Assembly: GCA_001642005.1 (NCBI GenBank)
Contig: LWCA01000017.1
Coordinates: 1-64,000 of the forward strand
Source of the DNA: Intoshia linei
Taxonomy: Eukaryota; Orthonectida; Rhopaluridae
Direction of reading: 5' to 3'
DNA: 64,000 nt
Each line of letters starts with the position of its first letter. The stretch's first letter is position 1. The notes under the pieces are model-generated. The model did no database searches, was not told where the DNA came from, and worked only from the letters and a program-made list of their open reading frames with translations. The position numbers and the translations under genes were made by a program. This document shows, piece after piece, positions 25,301-38,800 of the stretch.

Positions 25301-28300
25301 GTATTATTATTAGTGATACTTAATCAAATCACCTGATTCCCACGTAAAGACCCGTAATCTGTATCGTCCTCGTTCACTATTAAATCGATACCATCCTTGA
25401 ACGGTTGCATTATGTAGGAATTTATATTATTTGAATATTCTTGATATTCTTCTGATAAAGTTTTGTACATAGACATTTCATACAGTAGCAACTGATCTTC
25501 CCTGTCTCTTAAACCAAATTCAAATAACTAGGTAGCAGATTTTATAGATTTTTTATCAAAATGAATATTATTAAAATTACTTTTAGTGTTTCAGGGTACA
25601 CATCACATCGAACATATTTTATGAGGTCTGCAAATGTAGCTATATCTGATTGTTGTAAGTTGATAAAATTCATGCTTTGATAAAACATTTTTTCGTTTTT
25701 TTTCTTTTTTTTCTATTAAATTCAGTTTATGAACATGATTACCTTTATATTATTAACTAATAAATTGATAAATTAAGTGTTTTATCTTAAACTGTGGCCA
25801 CTGGACACTGCAGTGGCATTTGTCAACTTCTCTGTCGTATGTAGTAATATTTATAGCACTGTAGGCTAGGTGTTAGTATATATCAATAGCTAATAGCTTA
25901 ACTAATTTTTCGAAAAAAATGAAGGATTTATGAGAAATTTATGAGATTTCCACTCATATCTCTTTATTGGAAATGTGTAGACGTTCAATGCAAATTTTTT
26001 TTGAAATTGTCAGAGGATTATTTTACTTTTTCATTTTTAATTTTAATCCAACAGTTGAAAAATATGGGTTGATAAAATAAAAATATTAAAAGTTATTTTT
26101 TACCCGGAATGTGTAGATTTCTGGGGTTGAAAATTTGTATTTATATCAACTGGAATAAGCTGCATCTGAATAATCTTTTTTTTATTTATAGGACCGTTAA
26201 TTATTTCAAATTGTTAGTTGTAATAAAATAGTTTCGAAATAAAAAAAATAAATACTAAAGTGCCTTTTTGACCATAAAGGCGTAATTTTGTCAGATTGAA
26301 TTTTTTGTGTGTTTGTTTACAAAATATAACACTATTATCTGTATTTTTTTTAGTAAATCTAGGATTATTTTCATTTTTAAAAAAAAAGGTAATTTGTGGT
26401 TTTGACCATGAAGGTGTGCGTTTCTGATGCTGAGATGTACGACAATGTTAATGATTTTAAAACGCATCCCAGAATTTATATTTTATTAAATTTTTGGACT
26501 GATTTTATTTTTAAACAAAATAGAAAATTGGGTTTTTAACCCTGACTAAATGACTAAATTCGGAAAATTTTTATAAAATTGGAATAATTTTTCCAAGTTA
26601 ATGATTAAAAAATTATGTGCATATCAAGATTGAACATCAACTATTTCTTTTGTTAAATTTAAAATATCAAGCAAAAGCCTTAGATTAGTGGTTTTAAAAC
26701 TTTTTCAACCATAGACCACTTGTCACAAAAAAAAATGTGTGTAGACCACATAATTTTTTTAAAAAATCCCCTTAAACCTGAACACGTCACTAAGGTAATA
26801 TTTTGATTTTTTTATTATATATTCCTCCTTAAATCAAAAATTTTACATTAATTTTGACAAGGTAGCTTCAATGGCGTAATTAAAAAAATTCTTAATTTCA
26901 AACATACTTATTGCGAACTACCAGTGCCGTATGCGAGATCCTTGCACCGAGGGATCTCGACGAAATTTTTTTAAAAATGGAGGCTTTAATTTATTAAATT
27001 GAGCATTAATAAAATTCTTGAATATGAACTAATTTGAGTGTTTAATTTAAAATGTCAACTCAAGAGTCTTAGAAAGGTGAATAGGGTTATATGACATTAT
27101 AATTCGTTTACAACATTTTTTCATGGGCTATTTTTCATTTTTGAAGTGGCAACGGGTTTGCTAGGTTCGATTACTAAACTACTAAACTACTACCAATCGA
27201 CGAAAACTACTACAGAACTAAGTTAAATCGTTGGATAGATTAAATTTAACGCATGTAAAAATTATTCACGTTATTCAGTAAATTTTCACTTTATTTTGAT
27301 TAAATGATGTTTACGTTCACTAATTAATAGTAAATAATATTATTTATAATAGTATTATTAATTAATTATTATTGTTAAAAAAGGTTATATTCATGTTATT
27401 TAATTTTTTTTATTATATAACATGTTATATATTATTTTTTCTTATAGACCACCTATAATTTCCTGTGGACCACTTTGGCAACCACTGCCTTAAATAGATG
27501 TGTAGGTCTATATCAAGAATTTTCAACGGTTGGCGAATCGTCCCTTGGGAATAATTTTCTAATCTAGGGAAAATTTTTCTATTTTAATTCACAAATACAT
27601 AATCTAATAAATTTTTTTAAGGTCAATAATTATTCTTCGTCATTAGATTAAAATGTTAAATTCCTTTCCTTAAATTTCATAGCTAAAATATCATACAAAT
27701 ATATCACAATTTTTACTTCATACAATTAACAAACACACAATTCATACAAATGTCGATCTTACAATTTGTTGGGGTTTATTTGTAATTATTGGTGGTCCTA
27801 AGCTTGGCACATGTAGGTTCGCCTCTGCATATGTTTAACATAACTTATAAGGGAATTATACATTGTATATCAATTTGAAATAGTTTATCCATACAAAATA
27901 TTCAATTTTCATATAATATTTAAATGAATCGCCCATGTTGAGAATCGCTATGTTAAATATTAATTATGTATCTTAGTATACTTAAGACATATAAAAGCTT
28001 TTAAAATGTAGTATAATTTGCGATATAAATTAAATTCATGAATTCATGAATAATTTAATAATAAATAAATGAATACATAAATAATAGTTAATTACTATTT
28101 ATTTTACCTCGTTATATGTCAAAAACTTTGCCACTTTTTTTTGGTTGCTTGTAAATTCTTTCATGTTCTAAAATTTTCAAAATGAATATCTATAAATTTA
28201 GAAATTAGTGATACCTGCATGATTTTATCGCCATATTTGAAAACGTAATTATTTATTTCAATATATGCGCTTTTCGTCTAAATTCAATTAAAAGTACATC

Positions 28301-29045
28301 AATTAAATATAATTAATTATTTGAAGCGTCTCTACATTATACAGTTTTTTTACATTGTATTAACTTGGAAAACTTTTGGACCTAGTTCAGAATCTACCAT
28401 ACCGAGATTCTCTCTAAGGGATTCAAAAAAATTTTAGTAAAATTGTCACCCATTTTAGAGGCTACTTTCGCTACATTTCCAGTCAAACTACACCAGTAAA
28501 TATGTAAAATAAATTTGTATGTATTGAATTAAAAAAATGAAATTAGTGCGTTAGTTGAATCATACCAAAAGAATTAGAAAAAACCCTACAATATCACATT
28601 TCAATGTCAAACTTGAAAAAAATTTTTTTAAAAAGTTACATGCTTGATGATTTGATTACACATGTTGACACAATTTGATGATAATGGAATCATGCGATTT
28701 GTATAATGATTAAATATTTCCATTTCATTGGTTTTATTGCGATTGACAATTTCCAGCATTTTATGTATTTCTGAATCTTTCTTTACCGAACTAAATAATA
28801 AAAAAGTTGTATAAATTATTTATTAAATTTTTAAGTTAATTTCAAATTTACCAATCTTTAATTTTCATTTTAAATTTATCATGGATTTTTTTGAGGATTT
28901 TGCTATTATTCCCATGAACTTTGGCTAAATCTTTAAAGAGTTCATTACACATGAGATTATTATTGAGTTTTTCGGTATAACGCGTCTCAATATTACGAAC
29001 AATATTGTAGAATTGTCCTCTTGGAACTAAATACATGTAAAACAT
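22341..29045 (-). CDS. F-BAR / RhoGAP protein, 15 exons
   Basis: Predicted to couple membrane curvature to inactivation of a Rho GTPase. Exons: 29045-28852, 28790-28640, 28277-28215, 28167-28108, 25712-25581, 25527-25333, 23935-23834, 23600-23430, 23393-23341, 23297-23265, 23049-22920, 22882-22825, 22780-22703, 22658-22518, 22465-22341; total 561 residues in phase. The first 390 residues are helical and charged like an F-BAR domain (RYTEKLNNNLMCNELFKDLA, later a lysine run before NEKMFYQSMNF). The C-terminal 170 resemble RhoGAP: VDIPQFVIICCDFIAK, then VGIFRHSGS with the arginine finger, then NIHNVTSALKKFIKSL. The GAP domain ends early, lacking the last helices. Families with this order include srGAP and HMHA1/GMIP; I cannot choose. 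The first ATG is tentative because an in-frame upstream exon is possible. Two introns (2.4 and 1.4 kb) are full of repeats. Confidence 0.75.
24490..25246 (-). repeat. Helitron-like copy, diverged subfamily
   Basis: Lies in an intron of the F-BAR/RhoGAP gene. On the minus strand it starts TCCTTCACTTATATAAAAA and includes the GTTGTATCCTGTTAAGAG motif near 24660-24680. The 24837-25079 open frame inside is a low-complexity shadow. Confidence 0.55.
25925..26590 (-). repeat. Helitron-like copy, partial
   Basis: Contains the 3' half blocks (CATTTCCAATAAAGAGATAT on the minus strand) and the middle blocks, but neither terminus is clear. It is in the 2.4-kb intron of the F-BAR/RhoGAP gene. Confidence 0.5.
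26696..27487. mobile_element. hAT-type MITE with near-perfect octamer duplication
   Basis: Starts TAGTGGTTTTAAAAC and ends TTTGGCAACCACTG. Flanked by ccttagat and ccttaaat (7 of 8). No coding sequence. A second, poorer element of similar type may occupy about 27512-27955. Confidence 0.55.
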
Positions 29046-31285
29046 CAAGATTTGTTTTACTCCGTGTCTGATTTTTGTTCATATTTAAATATGCGACTAA
29101 AAACTAATATTTTGAATAGATATCAACGATTTGCGGTTCACCTGTAGATTCTATAAACTAAAATTATTTTACTTATAGTCAATATTTGAAGTAATCTATT
29201 TATTTTGTTACATCCAGTATTTGCTAATTTTTCTGTATGCGGTTATTTTTTGCAGGATATTTCCATTCTGTATTTGAATACATTTAAAGTTTAGTTTCAT
29301 CTTCAAAAAAACGCTTTAAAGAGTTACATTAACATTAGTTTTATGTATAAAATAAATTAGTTTAGTTATCGTTCTAAATATATAAGAAATGTTTTCAAAT
29401 TGATCTACATTAAAAAATAAACCAAATAATGATGAAAATTAAACAAATTAAAAATACATTATTCAGACAACATTTAAGTAAGCTATAGTGACTTGCAATT
29501 GAGATTTAGAGCATTTTTCAGTTAGAGGTATTTTTGTATTTAAATATAAAAAGGGTTTAGAGTAGGGTCTTCAATGGGGCGGTATCGCCCCTGGGCCATT
29601 TATCGGAATTATCAAAATCTTTCAAAAAGCAATGTGATATTTTTACGAATACTGTGAAAATATCAGATAGAGCTCAGCAGGCCAGTTATCTAGTTGTTCA
29701 AATAGTGACCAAAAATAAAAAACCACTCAACAGCAGAAAATATTATTATAGAATCTGAAATATATACATCAACATTCCAGCGAAAAACTGTACTAGAAAA
29801 TGGGTTTTTTTAATTCTAAAGCTGTTATTTTTATTTGTGTGTCACGAAAATTTTTGAGATTGAAATGCGTGTCGCGAACCAAAAATTGTTGGAAAGCACT
29901 GCCTTATACACTACAAGCCATATCATCAAAATCTTTATTTTTTAATTTCTTTTTAATGAAAACAGCCCTAGAATTTAAACAAATTTACAGGTGGTTAGTT
30001 GTATCCTGTTAACACACACGTTGAATTTCAATCTCTAAGTGACGCCTTTACGGTCAAAAAAGCATTTTAGTATTTATATATTTTTTTTCCAAATATTTTA
30101 TTAAAACAAAAAATGTGAAACAATTAACGGTCCGAGAATTAAAAAAAAATTATTCTGATAGAGCTTATTCCAGTTGATATAAATATAAAAGTTCAACCCG
30201 ACAAATCTACGCATTCCCGATGAAAAATAATTTTTAATATATTATCAACCAATATTTTTCAAATATTTCGATTAAAATAAAAATGTAAATATTGATCNAT
30301 GTTTAACATTATTCTTTATTTACTATTCTAAACGTCCTTGAAAGATTACAAAGTCTTAGAAATATTTAATTGTTAATTAAAGATTTATAATATTCTTCAA
30401 AACTTTACAAAGTATAAGATATAATTTTATTTTTTCTGGAATTTATGCTATTTATCACAATTTTTAGGATTGGACTGTTTTTAGTTTATTTTTAGATGTT
30501 AACAAACAAAAAATTAAGATGGAATAATTCACTTTAAAGTAAAAAGTAATGTGATATGATGGTTCCACCTGACACAAATTTGGGAACCACTTTAAAAGAT
30601 TGATAATAGTGAATAGTAAGATTTTTAAATTAGATTTTCAACGTGAATTTATTTTTTAAGTATAATAAAAATGTGCCCTCGGAAGAGCTAGGTCCTGTTT
30701 GCATGTAGTACATAGCAGTCAACCTGGTGTATTATAAAATTATAGGACTATCTTAATTTTTACAAAAAAGGGTAATTTGTGATTTTGATTAAATAAACAT
30801 ACATACATTTTTAATTATTTTACTTTACATAACAACATAAGTAATTTACTGTCTTTAAATCATTTACATCTACATTACTGTATTTATATAACTTTAATCA
30901 TTATTACCTAATATTTATTGATATGCATTTTTACTAGTCAAGTTATGAAACAAAATATTTATGTACTTTACTATATTGATATTTTGTCTTTCATGTAGCA
31001 AATTCTATAAAAATTCAAATATACCAGGAAACTATAAATTGCATTATTTATTTTAAATTTAATAAACATTTGATAAGTGCTCAATCAAAAACACATTGAA
31101 ACATTTATTATAATTAACATTGCCATTGGAATGCGTGAACGATTATCAAAAAATCTTTAAAATTTTCGTAAATATAAAAAAGACCCTAAACCAATAACGA
31201 AACACAACCACATGAAATAAAAAATGATAAAAACAGTCTACTGTATATTAATATTTATTTCTAACAAAAGTTGTATATATGCAAG
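29046..31285. other. Intergenic region with repeats and an assembly join
   Basis: No gene seen. A Helitron-like fragment (plus orientation) runs from about 29890 to 30297 and is cut by a single N at 30298. A Helitron-like 3' terminus lies at about 30650-30715: TGCCCTCGGAAGAGCTAG, then the hairpin, then CCTGG before T. The remainder is A+T-rich sequence without recognisable coding. Confidence 0.55.
30298..30298. other. Single N, assembly join
   Basis: The N interrupts a Helitron-like copy after ATTGATC. It marks a contig join whose true sequence and length are unknown. Confidence 0.8.
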
Positions 31286-31889
31286 TTATTCGTGTGCTTT
31301 GTCATATGATTTGTCTCCTTTGTAATTTCCAACGTAGCCGGTATCATCTACAACATTTTCCCTGCCTTCTATACCTTTACCCTTTCCATCTAAAAATTGA
31401 TACAAGACATTTTAACATTAAACCTTTATCAAATCGTTCTTTATGCGCTCCAGTATAATTATTTGTGTCAGTCATTCTTTTAGTAATACCAGAATTTGTT
31501 TGTTTCTTAGTATGACATGAATAAATATACTAAATATAACTTACTGTTCCCTTCAATTGCTTTGTAGCTCCAGTCAACTTTTCAGACATTTTTGAAACAG
31601 CATCTTCTATGGAAATTTTTTTATCCTTTGCATAATTTTTCGCCATTTCCTCTACAACACATTTAAATTCTTTAAAATTAATGGTTCTAAATTAAATTTA
31701 AGAAAAGAAATTTAAAAAATGAAACTTTTTCTTTTTATCTTTACACTTTGAAAATGCTATATCTAGCGAATTTGATGAACAGGAAGGCTTAGTAAAGCAC
31801 TTTGCATCAGTAAACCATTTGTTTATATCCTTTGTTGTGGCTTCAGTACCCTTTGAACAAAAACTGTTGAATGTTTCTTCAAAAGACAT
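31286..31889 (-). CDS. TPPP: TPPP / p25-alpha tubulin polymerisation-promoting protein
   Basis: TPPP proteins bind and bundle microtubules and are conserved in ciliated eukaryotes. Four exons (31889-31726, 31686-31545, 31505-31424, 31389-31286) give 163 residues, slightly shorter than human TPPP3. The start [14 protein letters not shown] and the segment [21 protein letters not shown] match the p25-alpha core. The conserved C-terminal motifs are present: [20 protein letters not shown] and [19 protein letters not shown]. Introns are 34-39 nt. No unusual residues seen. Confidence 0.93.
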
Positions 31890-32115
31890 AATATTTTAAA
31901 AAATGAATAAATTTCAAAAATGTTTTTCAAGAATGCGTCTGAACTCATTGTAGTCAAAACAAAACCATACACTAACTCAATTCAGGTTTATTAGACATTA
32001 AAAAAATCAACCTATCGATAAATATGTTTATATATATTAACTGCATATTTTAAATTTTTACGATTAATTATATTTTCACTTTGATAAATTGAATTTATTG
32101 AAATAATTAAAATAT

Positions 32116-32274
32116 TTATTGATTTAAAATTTCTGAAGGATTTCTAATGCTAAACTTTTTTTGTCCCATTTTATCTATCCATAAATAATTTGATTTAATT
32201 ATTTTTAAACTATCTTCGTATTCCACGTAGTCATCATAATTTTTTGGTCCATATGTTGATTTTACTACCAAGAC
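32116..32274 (-). CDS. Unassigned terminal exon
   Basis: A 159-nt frame follows a TTTAG acceptor and ends at TAA. It encodes a charged, aromatic-rich peptide (STYGPKNYDDYVEYEDSL, then YLWIDKMGQKKF). Composition looks protein-like, but I find no convincing upstream exon and no family. It lies between TPPP and the SLC6 gene on the same strand. Confidence 0.35.
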   Translation of the reverse strand, partial: VLVVKSTYGPKNYDDYVEYEDSLKIIKSNYLWIDKMGQKKFSIRNPSEILNQ

Positions 32275-32759
32275 CTAAATTTTAATAATAGAAAATTAAT
32301 CAAAATAATTAGCAAGTTTTTCCATTGCCATTTAGTTATTTGTGCACAGAATTCTAACACAATCTCTGTTCTACAAATTAAATTTTTAAACTAATGTAGT
32401 GCACACAATTTATTTTATTTAATATTATGTTGATTGAGTCTAATTCTTACTTATATAAAATTGAATGTTTGTGTGTTACCGTTTATTTATAAAATTAACA
32501 GTCATAATTTAAAAATCCTGAATTTCCTGATATAATTTTGAGATTTATTTCAATGTTGGTAACATTGCTTCACCCGAAATAATTGATAGAGGAAAAAGGG
32601 TGTCTACTTAAATCCAACATATCTAAAATCCAACCATTTTTACTAAAAATCCAATTTTACCGAATTGCAGAGTATTCCATAAAAACCCTATAAACTCCCC
32701 TTAACTGTAGGTAAAAGTGGAATTTTTCCCAAAGGGCTAGTAAAATTGGTTGGATTTTA

Positions 32760-32876
32760 AATATTTATGATATTAAAAATTTTATTTATTTCAGAATTCA
32801 TGTTATTTACGATGATTAAATTATCCCTCGGGAAAGCTAGCTGACTGTTTGTACGAAGTAGTTAACAGTCAACTAG
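32760..32876 (+). repeat. Helitron-like 3' terminus adjoining the SLC6 stop codon
   Basis: Contains CCCTCGGGAAAGCTAGCTG, the hairpin CTGTTTGTACGAAGTAGTT..AACAG (short break shown by dots), and CTAG at 32873-32876 followed by T. The end lies four bases from the SLC6 stop codon at 32881-32883. Confidence 0.6.
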
Positions 32877-32880
32877 TATA

Positions 32881-35800
32881 TTAATAATAAGGACTTGCAT
32901 TAAATAATTTTTGATTCCTGTTATATTTGTAGTGTAGTATGATGTATATGCCATAAATTATTGGTATAAACAAAACGATATTGGCTACAACTATTCCAGT
33001 TATTTGAACATTATTATTTAGTGCAATATCAGATATAGTCGTGTAAAAGGCTCCAATTAAAAGTATCTACTTTAATATTATTAAAAATTATCAAAAATTG
33101 TTTGGTTCTACCAGCAACGTTAAAGGTGTGAGAAACATCCACATTATGGTCCATATTATGTTTAATTTGGATTGAAGCATTAATTCAATGTCTGCAACAA
33201 ATCTTTTTATACCTAAAAAGCAGATTCAACAAAATATAAAATTAATCAAAAGTAGTTGTCATGCACCGGTGGGAGTTGGGGCTTGCAATCTAAATGTTAT
33301 TTATTTAAATGTTAATGAATGAAATATGGTTTAAGACTTAAATTCAAGAGTTAGAGGTAACTCTCATACATGTATTCGTGATGGTTATCTTTGCTCATTT
33401 TACGTTAACTTAATGTACGTATTTTCGAATTTCTGTACCATAAATGTACGCTACAGCAATCGTTTCACAAAGAGAAAAAAATATCATGGTAAATACAACG
33501 ACATAATCGTTCAACATAAGTATTATGTAGTAGCCTGCCTAAATTTATCATTAAAAGTTTATTTAATTGTCATTACATCTGTAACGCAAATTATTCCGCA
33601 ACAAAAAAATAAAAAGCATAGAGTAAAATTCAACAGTATATTAAATCGTCGTAATTTTGGAAATTGATCCAGTAAACTGCACGTTACAGTTTGAAGCATG
33701 GCAAACTAAAATTTACACTATTATTTATTATTTATGAATAATAATATAATAAGTACAATGTACTTATAATATATATACTTATAGTACTTATAGTATATAA
33801 GTCTTATATACATAAACAGTATATAAAAATAATATACTTGCGAATCCATTCCAATTAATAATATAGTAAAGAAAAACATGACAGACCATAATTGAGGTAT
33901 TTGCAGTTGAGACATTACAGCCGGAAATGCAATAAATATTAATCCAATTCCTGTATATGAATATATCATAATTTGAATAATTATTATTAATAATACTAAA
34001 CGTACCACTCTCGTTATCCACAATATGTATATCACTTCCAAGGTCATTGGCTAAATTACCCAACATTGCAAAAACTGATAATCCAAAAAATACACTAGAT
34101 ATACTAGTTACCAAAGGTACGATGATTGAATCCCTAAAAATAAAAATGTTCATTGAGAATTTAAACTTATACCGACTTAAATTATTATGAAATTTATTGT
34201 AACTAGAATATGTTATTACTGCACCTAAAAAATAAAATACATATAAACCAGAGGTGGCCAAATTATGGCCTGAAATGGTTATCTAACAAAATGCACTAAA
34301 TGTTTGACATTTCCGACACGTATAATAAGATAAATTTCAACCTTCAATTTCACATCTTAAGGGTCAAAAACCCCAGTTGTCCCCTCTTTTTGAAAATCAA
34401 ACCAGTTGGAGAATTTAAAAAAATATATCTTCAGGGCTAAAACCCCAAATTACCCTTTTTTTAATGAAAAGAGCCCTAGAATTTAGAAAAATTTACAGGT
34501 GGTACAGTTGTATCCTGTTAATACACACAAAAAATTTCAATCTGAATAAGTAACGTCTTCACGGTCAAAAAAGCATTTTAGTATTCATATATTTTTTTCT
34601 GAAATATTTTATTAAAACAAAAAATGTGAATAATTTAAAAAAAAGATTATTCTGATAGAACTTATTCCAGTTAATATAACTACGAAATTTCAACCCCAGC
34701 AATCTACGCATTCCCGGTGAAAAATAATTTTTAATATATTATCAACCAATATTTTTCAAATATTTCGAATTAAAATAAAAATGTAAATATTGATCGCTAC
34801 AATTTCAAAAAAAATGTGCATTGAACGACTACACATTTCCAATAAAGACCTACAATTTCAAAAAAAATGTGCATTGAATATCTACACATTTCCCATAAAG
34901 AAATATGGGTGAAAATCTATATAATTCATTCCTTCTGATTTTTTTTCATTGCTACGCAATTTTTAAATTTGAAATTCTCATTTTTAAGTTACATTTTCAA
35001 CGTGAATTTATTTTTTTAATATAATAAAAATGTGCCCTCGACAGAGCTAGGTGCTGTTTGTACGTAGTACATTACAGTCAACCTAGTATATAATATTTTA
35101 TTACCGTAATTTATCCTTTCAGATCTGTTTTTAGCTGTATCGTTTGCCAATTTGCACAAAATCAACGTAGCAGCATTTATTCTTTCCTCCAATGTACCTA
35201 AAAAATCAAAAATTGAAAAAATATCATCATCTACCTAATAAAGTCAAAATTTTTTCAGGTAAAAAATCTGAATCTTTGCGACTAATACTTATTTCAGCTC
35301 CACTTATTTCTTTGATACGTAAAACAGACTCACCTTTCGAGCCAATAATTAGACCAGCGGTATGATTTGGAATAAGTATTTTAAGCTATCAATTCAAGTT
35401 AATATACAAACAATAAATATTTAAATGAATAATCTTGCATTACCGTTTTACTTCTACCAATAAATTCTTGAGAATTATTGACTAATCCGGATCTTTCTTC
35501 GATAATTTTGCAAATATTGGTGACTGCACTGATAATGAATTGAACATTTCCAAAAAGTAGCATGTATCTTTCATTTTCACCTATAATGTAATATTTTTCG
35601 AATTTATTTTAATTTTGATATAAATGTTAAACCTGGAAACAAGTCTTTGTTTCTCGACATTTCCAAATGGATATTGTAATCTTTCTGCATTTGTGTTATA
35701 ACATCCCCACCCTTTCCAATAATCGCTCCAGCAGCAAAATGAGGTATTAAAATTTTCATGGAGAACTCTATAAATAATTTATACTGTTGATAGTGTTTCT

Positions 35801-38800
35801 TACTTTTCGACATATTGTCCAAATCATTTGGTTTATTTTATTTACTCATTTTTTAATTTTGAAATTTTACTTTCAAATGTTGATATAAAGCTCCAATTGC
35901 AACTAAATTTTACAAAAATGATTATTTATAAATAATTTTTTAGAAAAAATTTCATTATCAAAACATTTATATAGATTTACTATATTGTGAGAAATTTGTT
36001 TATCTAACAAAAATTTATTATTTTAATCGATATCATTTATTATGCAAACTTAATACAATATAAATACAATACAATGAAATGTTAACAATTTACAAATCTT
36101 TTTCAAACTACAAAATATGTAGGTTAACCATATTGGACCAAGAAAATTTTGAATTTTTTGAAATATACTCATATAGAGAAGTTTCTATCAGTGGTTCTTA
36201 AACTTAAAACTCCACGGTCTCATTTTTCAACTAAAATTTTTGTATAAAGTTATACTTTGAGTTCTAGACTGTAAAGATGCACATTTTATAATTTTAATGG
36301 TTTCGAGGGCACCAAATTTATCATGTATTCATATAAAATTGAATGTGTTTGCGTGTACTTTTTAATTAAAAAATTAACCATCTAGAATTAAAAAGTCCAA
36401 TTTTAATAGTTTTTCGAGAGTGATGTAAATTATCATTCTCAAACCTTAACCGTTCAGAGTAAAAAACCTAATTTACCCCGTTTTTTTATGTAAAAAGTCC
36501 TAGAATTTTAAAAACCATCAATTCTGATCACTTCTTTAAATTATTTGTAATCTGCAAGTATTTATACTTGATATTGCAATAAATTTGATTGTAACAATTT
36601 AAGAAATATTTTTGGATAACAACTTATTATTTCATCGCGGGTATAAAAATGAAAACCCCTGATATACATCTGATTTAATGATTAAATATCTTAACATTTT
36701 CACCATTTTGTCAATTTGTTGGACAATTTTTTTAAAATGGGGCATCAATTTACTAATTGATAATTTAAAAATTTTTTGAATATCCTAACTTATATAATAT
36801 GCTACGCGATTATTGTTTGTGTGTGTGTTCCATGTTATTAAAATAACTACCAGTCTTAGAATTTTATAAAGTTCACATTTCAATTTTAGTTATTTCCGGG
36901 CGTATAATAATATAAATTTTACATATTTTTAAATAATAATAAATAAATTAATTAAATTAAATAAATTTTCCCAAACTCACATCTTACGGATCAAAAACCC
37001 CAATTGTCTCTCTTTTTGAAAATCAAACGAGTTGGAAAATTTAANATCTATATGATTCATTCCTTCTCAATTTTTTTCATTGCTAAGCAATTTTTCAATC
37101 TCAAATTCTCATTTTCAAAACATTTTGTTTAAAATTTAAATTAAAAGTACAACAACGAATAACTAATAGTAATACAAATTTGTTAATATCATTTTTATAT
37201 TTATTAAAATTCTTTGCAATATTGAATAATTATCATTTGGATATTGGAATAAACAATTTCATATTAATGTAAATACTAAATTTCACCGGAAATTGAAAAC
37301 ACGCCTACATTTTTTGTTGAGCTATAGAATATGTCAATATAATTGAATTTTATAATCATTGTGGCCCGCGAATTAATTAAACTAGTCACCACTGATATAA
37401 ACATTGTAATAATAGTTTATTAATACCCAGACCGGTTCCCAAATTAAATATCATTTGATGTGCGGCTGTAATCCATACCTAGAAATAAGATAAATGAAAA
37501 TTGAATGTACTCGCTATTTTAATTACTTTTATTTCCAATAATTTTGAAACATTTGGTATTATGAAATATTTGAGACCTTTAACAGCTCCAGGTAATAAAC
37601 CTGCTCTAATTGTAAATATCAAAAATATAACATATGGCAATGTAGCTGTAACTTGCATAATCTAATTTCCTTAATATTTTAACTGACAAATTAAATACAT
37701 ACAAATGTATATAAAAGGTAAACATACTTTTCCACTATATTGAACACCTTTAACCACACATATGAATGTTATAATCCAGACAAAAATGAGACATCCAAAT
37801 AGGTGCCAGCAGACAAAATTAATATCAAAAAGTCCAGTTGATTTATTCAGCACAATTTCTCTAAATTTTGTACCAATTTTATTATCATATACATGTGCTT
37901 ACGAATAAAATATTTTGCTGGCGTCGAAAAATGTGACATTATGATGCTTATTATTCATACCTTGAATTTTTTCAATTGACCACGGTAAAGTTGGGAAAAA
38001 TGAATATATGAAATAATAAAGCGCCCATGACATGATGACATTATAATAAATGCACAACATGGCTGAGGTTATTACCAATCCGTATCCAACACCTAATAAG
38101 AAATACAGTACAATGATAATTAAATTGAAATAATAAGAATATTGAAATTTTTAATTTTTAAATCAGTTGATCAACATTAAATTTTTATAGCTCTATCCTT
38201 AGTAAGGATTTCTTACTTGGATCAATTACGAGTCACTTTTTTGTATTAGTATCTATTTGTTTGTGTGGAACCATTTATTTAGAAAACTGAGCGTCCAAGA
38301 ATATTAAAAAACAAATTTTAAGTCGTCTTTTGTGACGCAAAAATGTGAGATAAATTTCACTCAGAAATTTTCATCTTCATAATCAAAAATTCTAATTAAC
38401 ATTTTTTTTAAAAAAAAAAACTTTGGAATTCTAGGCAATTAAAGTCTTAAGGGTTAAAAAAGCACTTTAGAATTTTTTAATTTTTTTTTTGCAATAAAGT
38501 AATCTTGAAATTTATTAAAAAAAGTTTAATGTGATGAGTATATTCCATTTGATCTATACCAATGCTTCCCGATTCCAATAGTGTAAGGAGTCCGTACTAC
38601 CGATATCCATTTCAAAATATATTTTTTTTGACCTCAAAGGAAAAATCCTAACTTATATAATATGCTACGCGACTTTTGTTTATGTTTGTGTGTCTCTGTG
38701 TGTGTTCAGCTTTATTTAAATAACTACCCGTCTTAGAATTTATAAAGTTCACATTTCAATTACAGTTTCTTCCGGGGGTGTTTGTAAACATAATTTCAAC

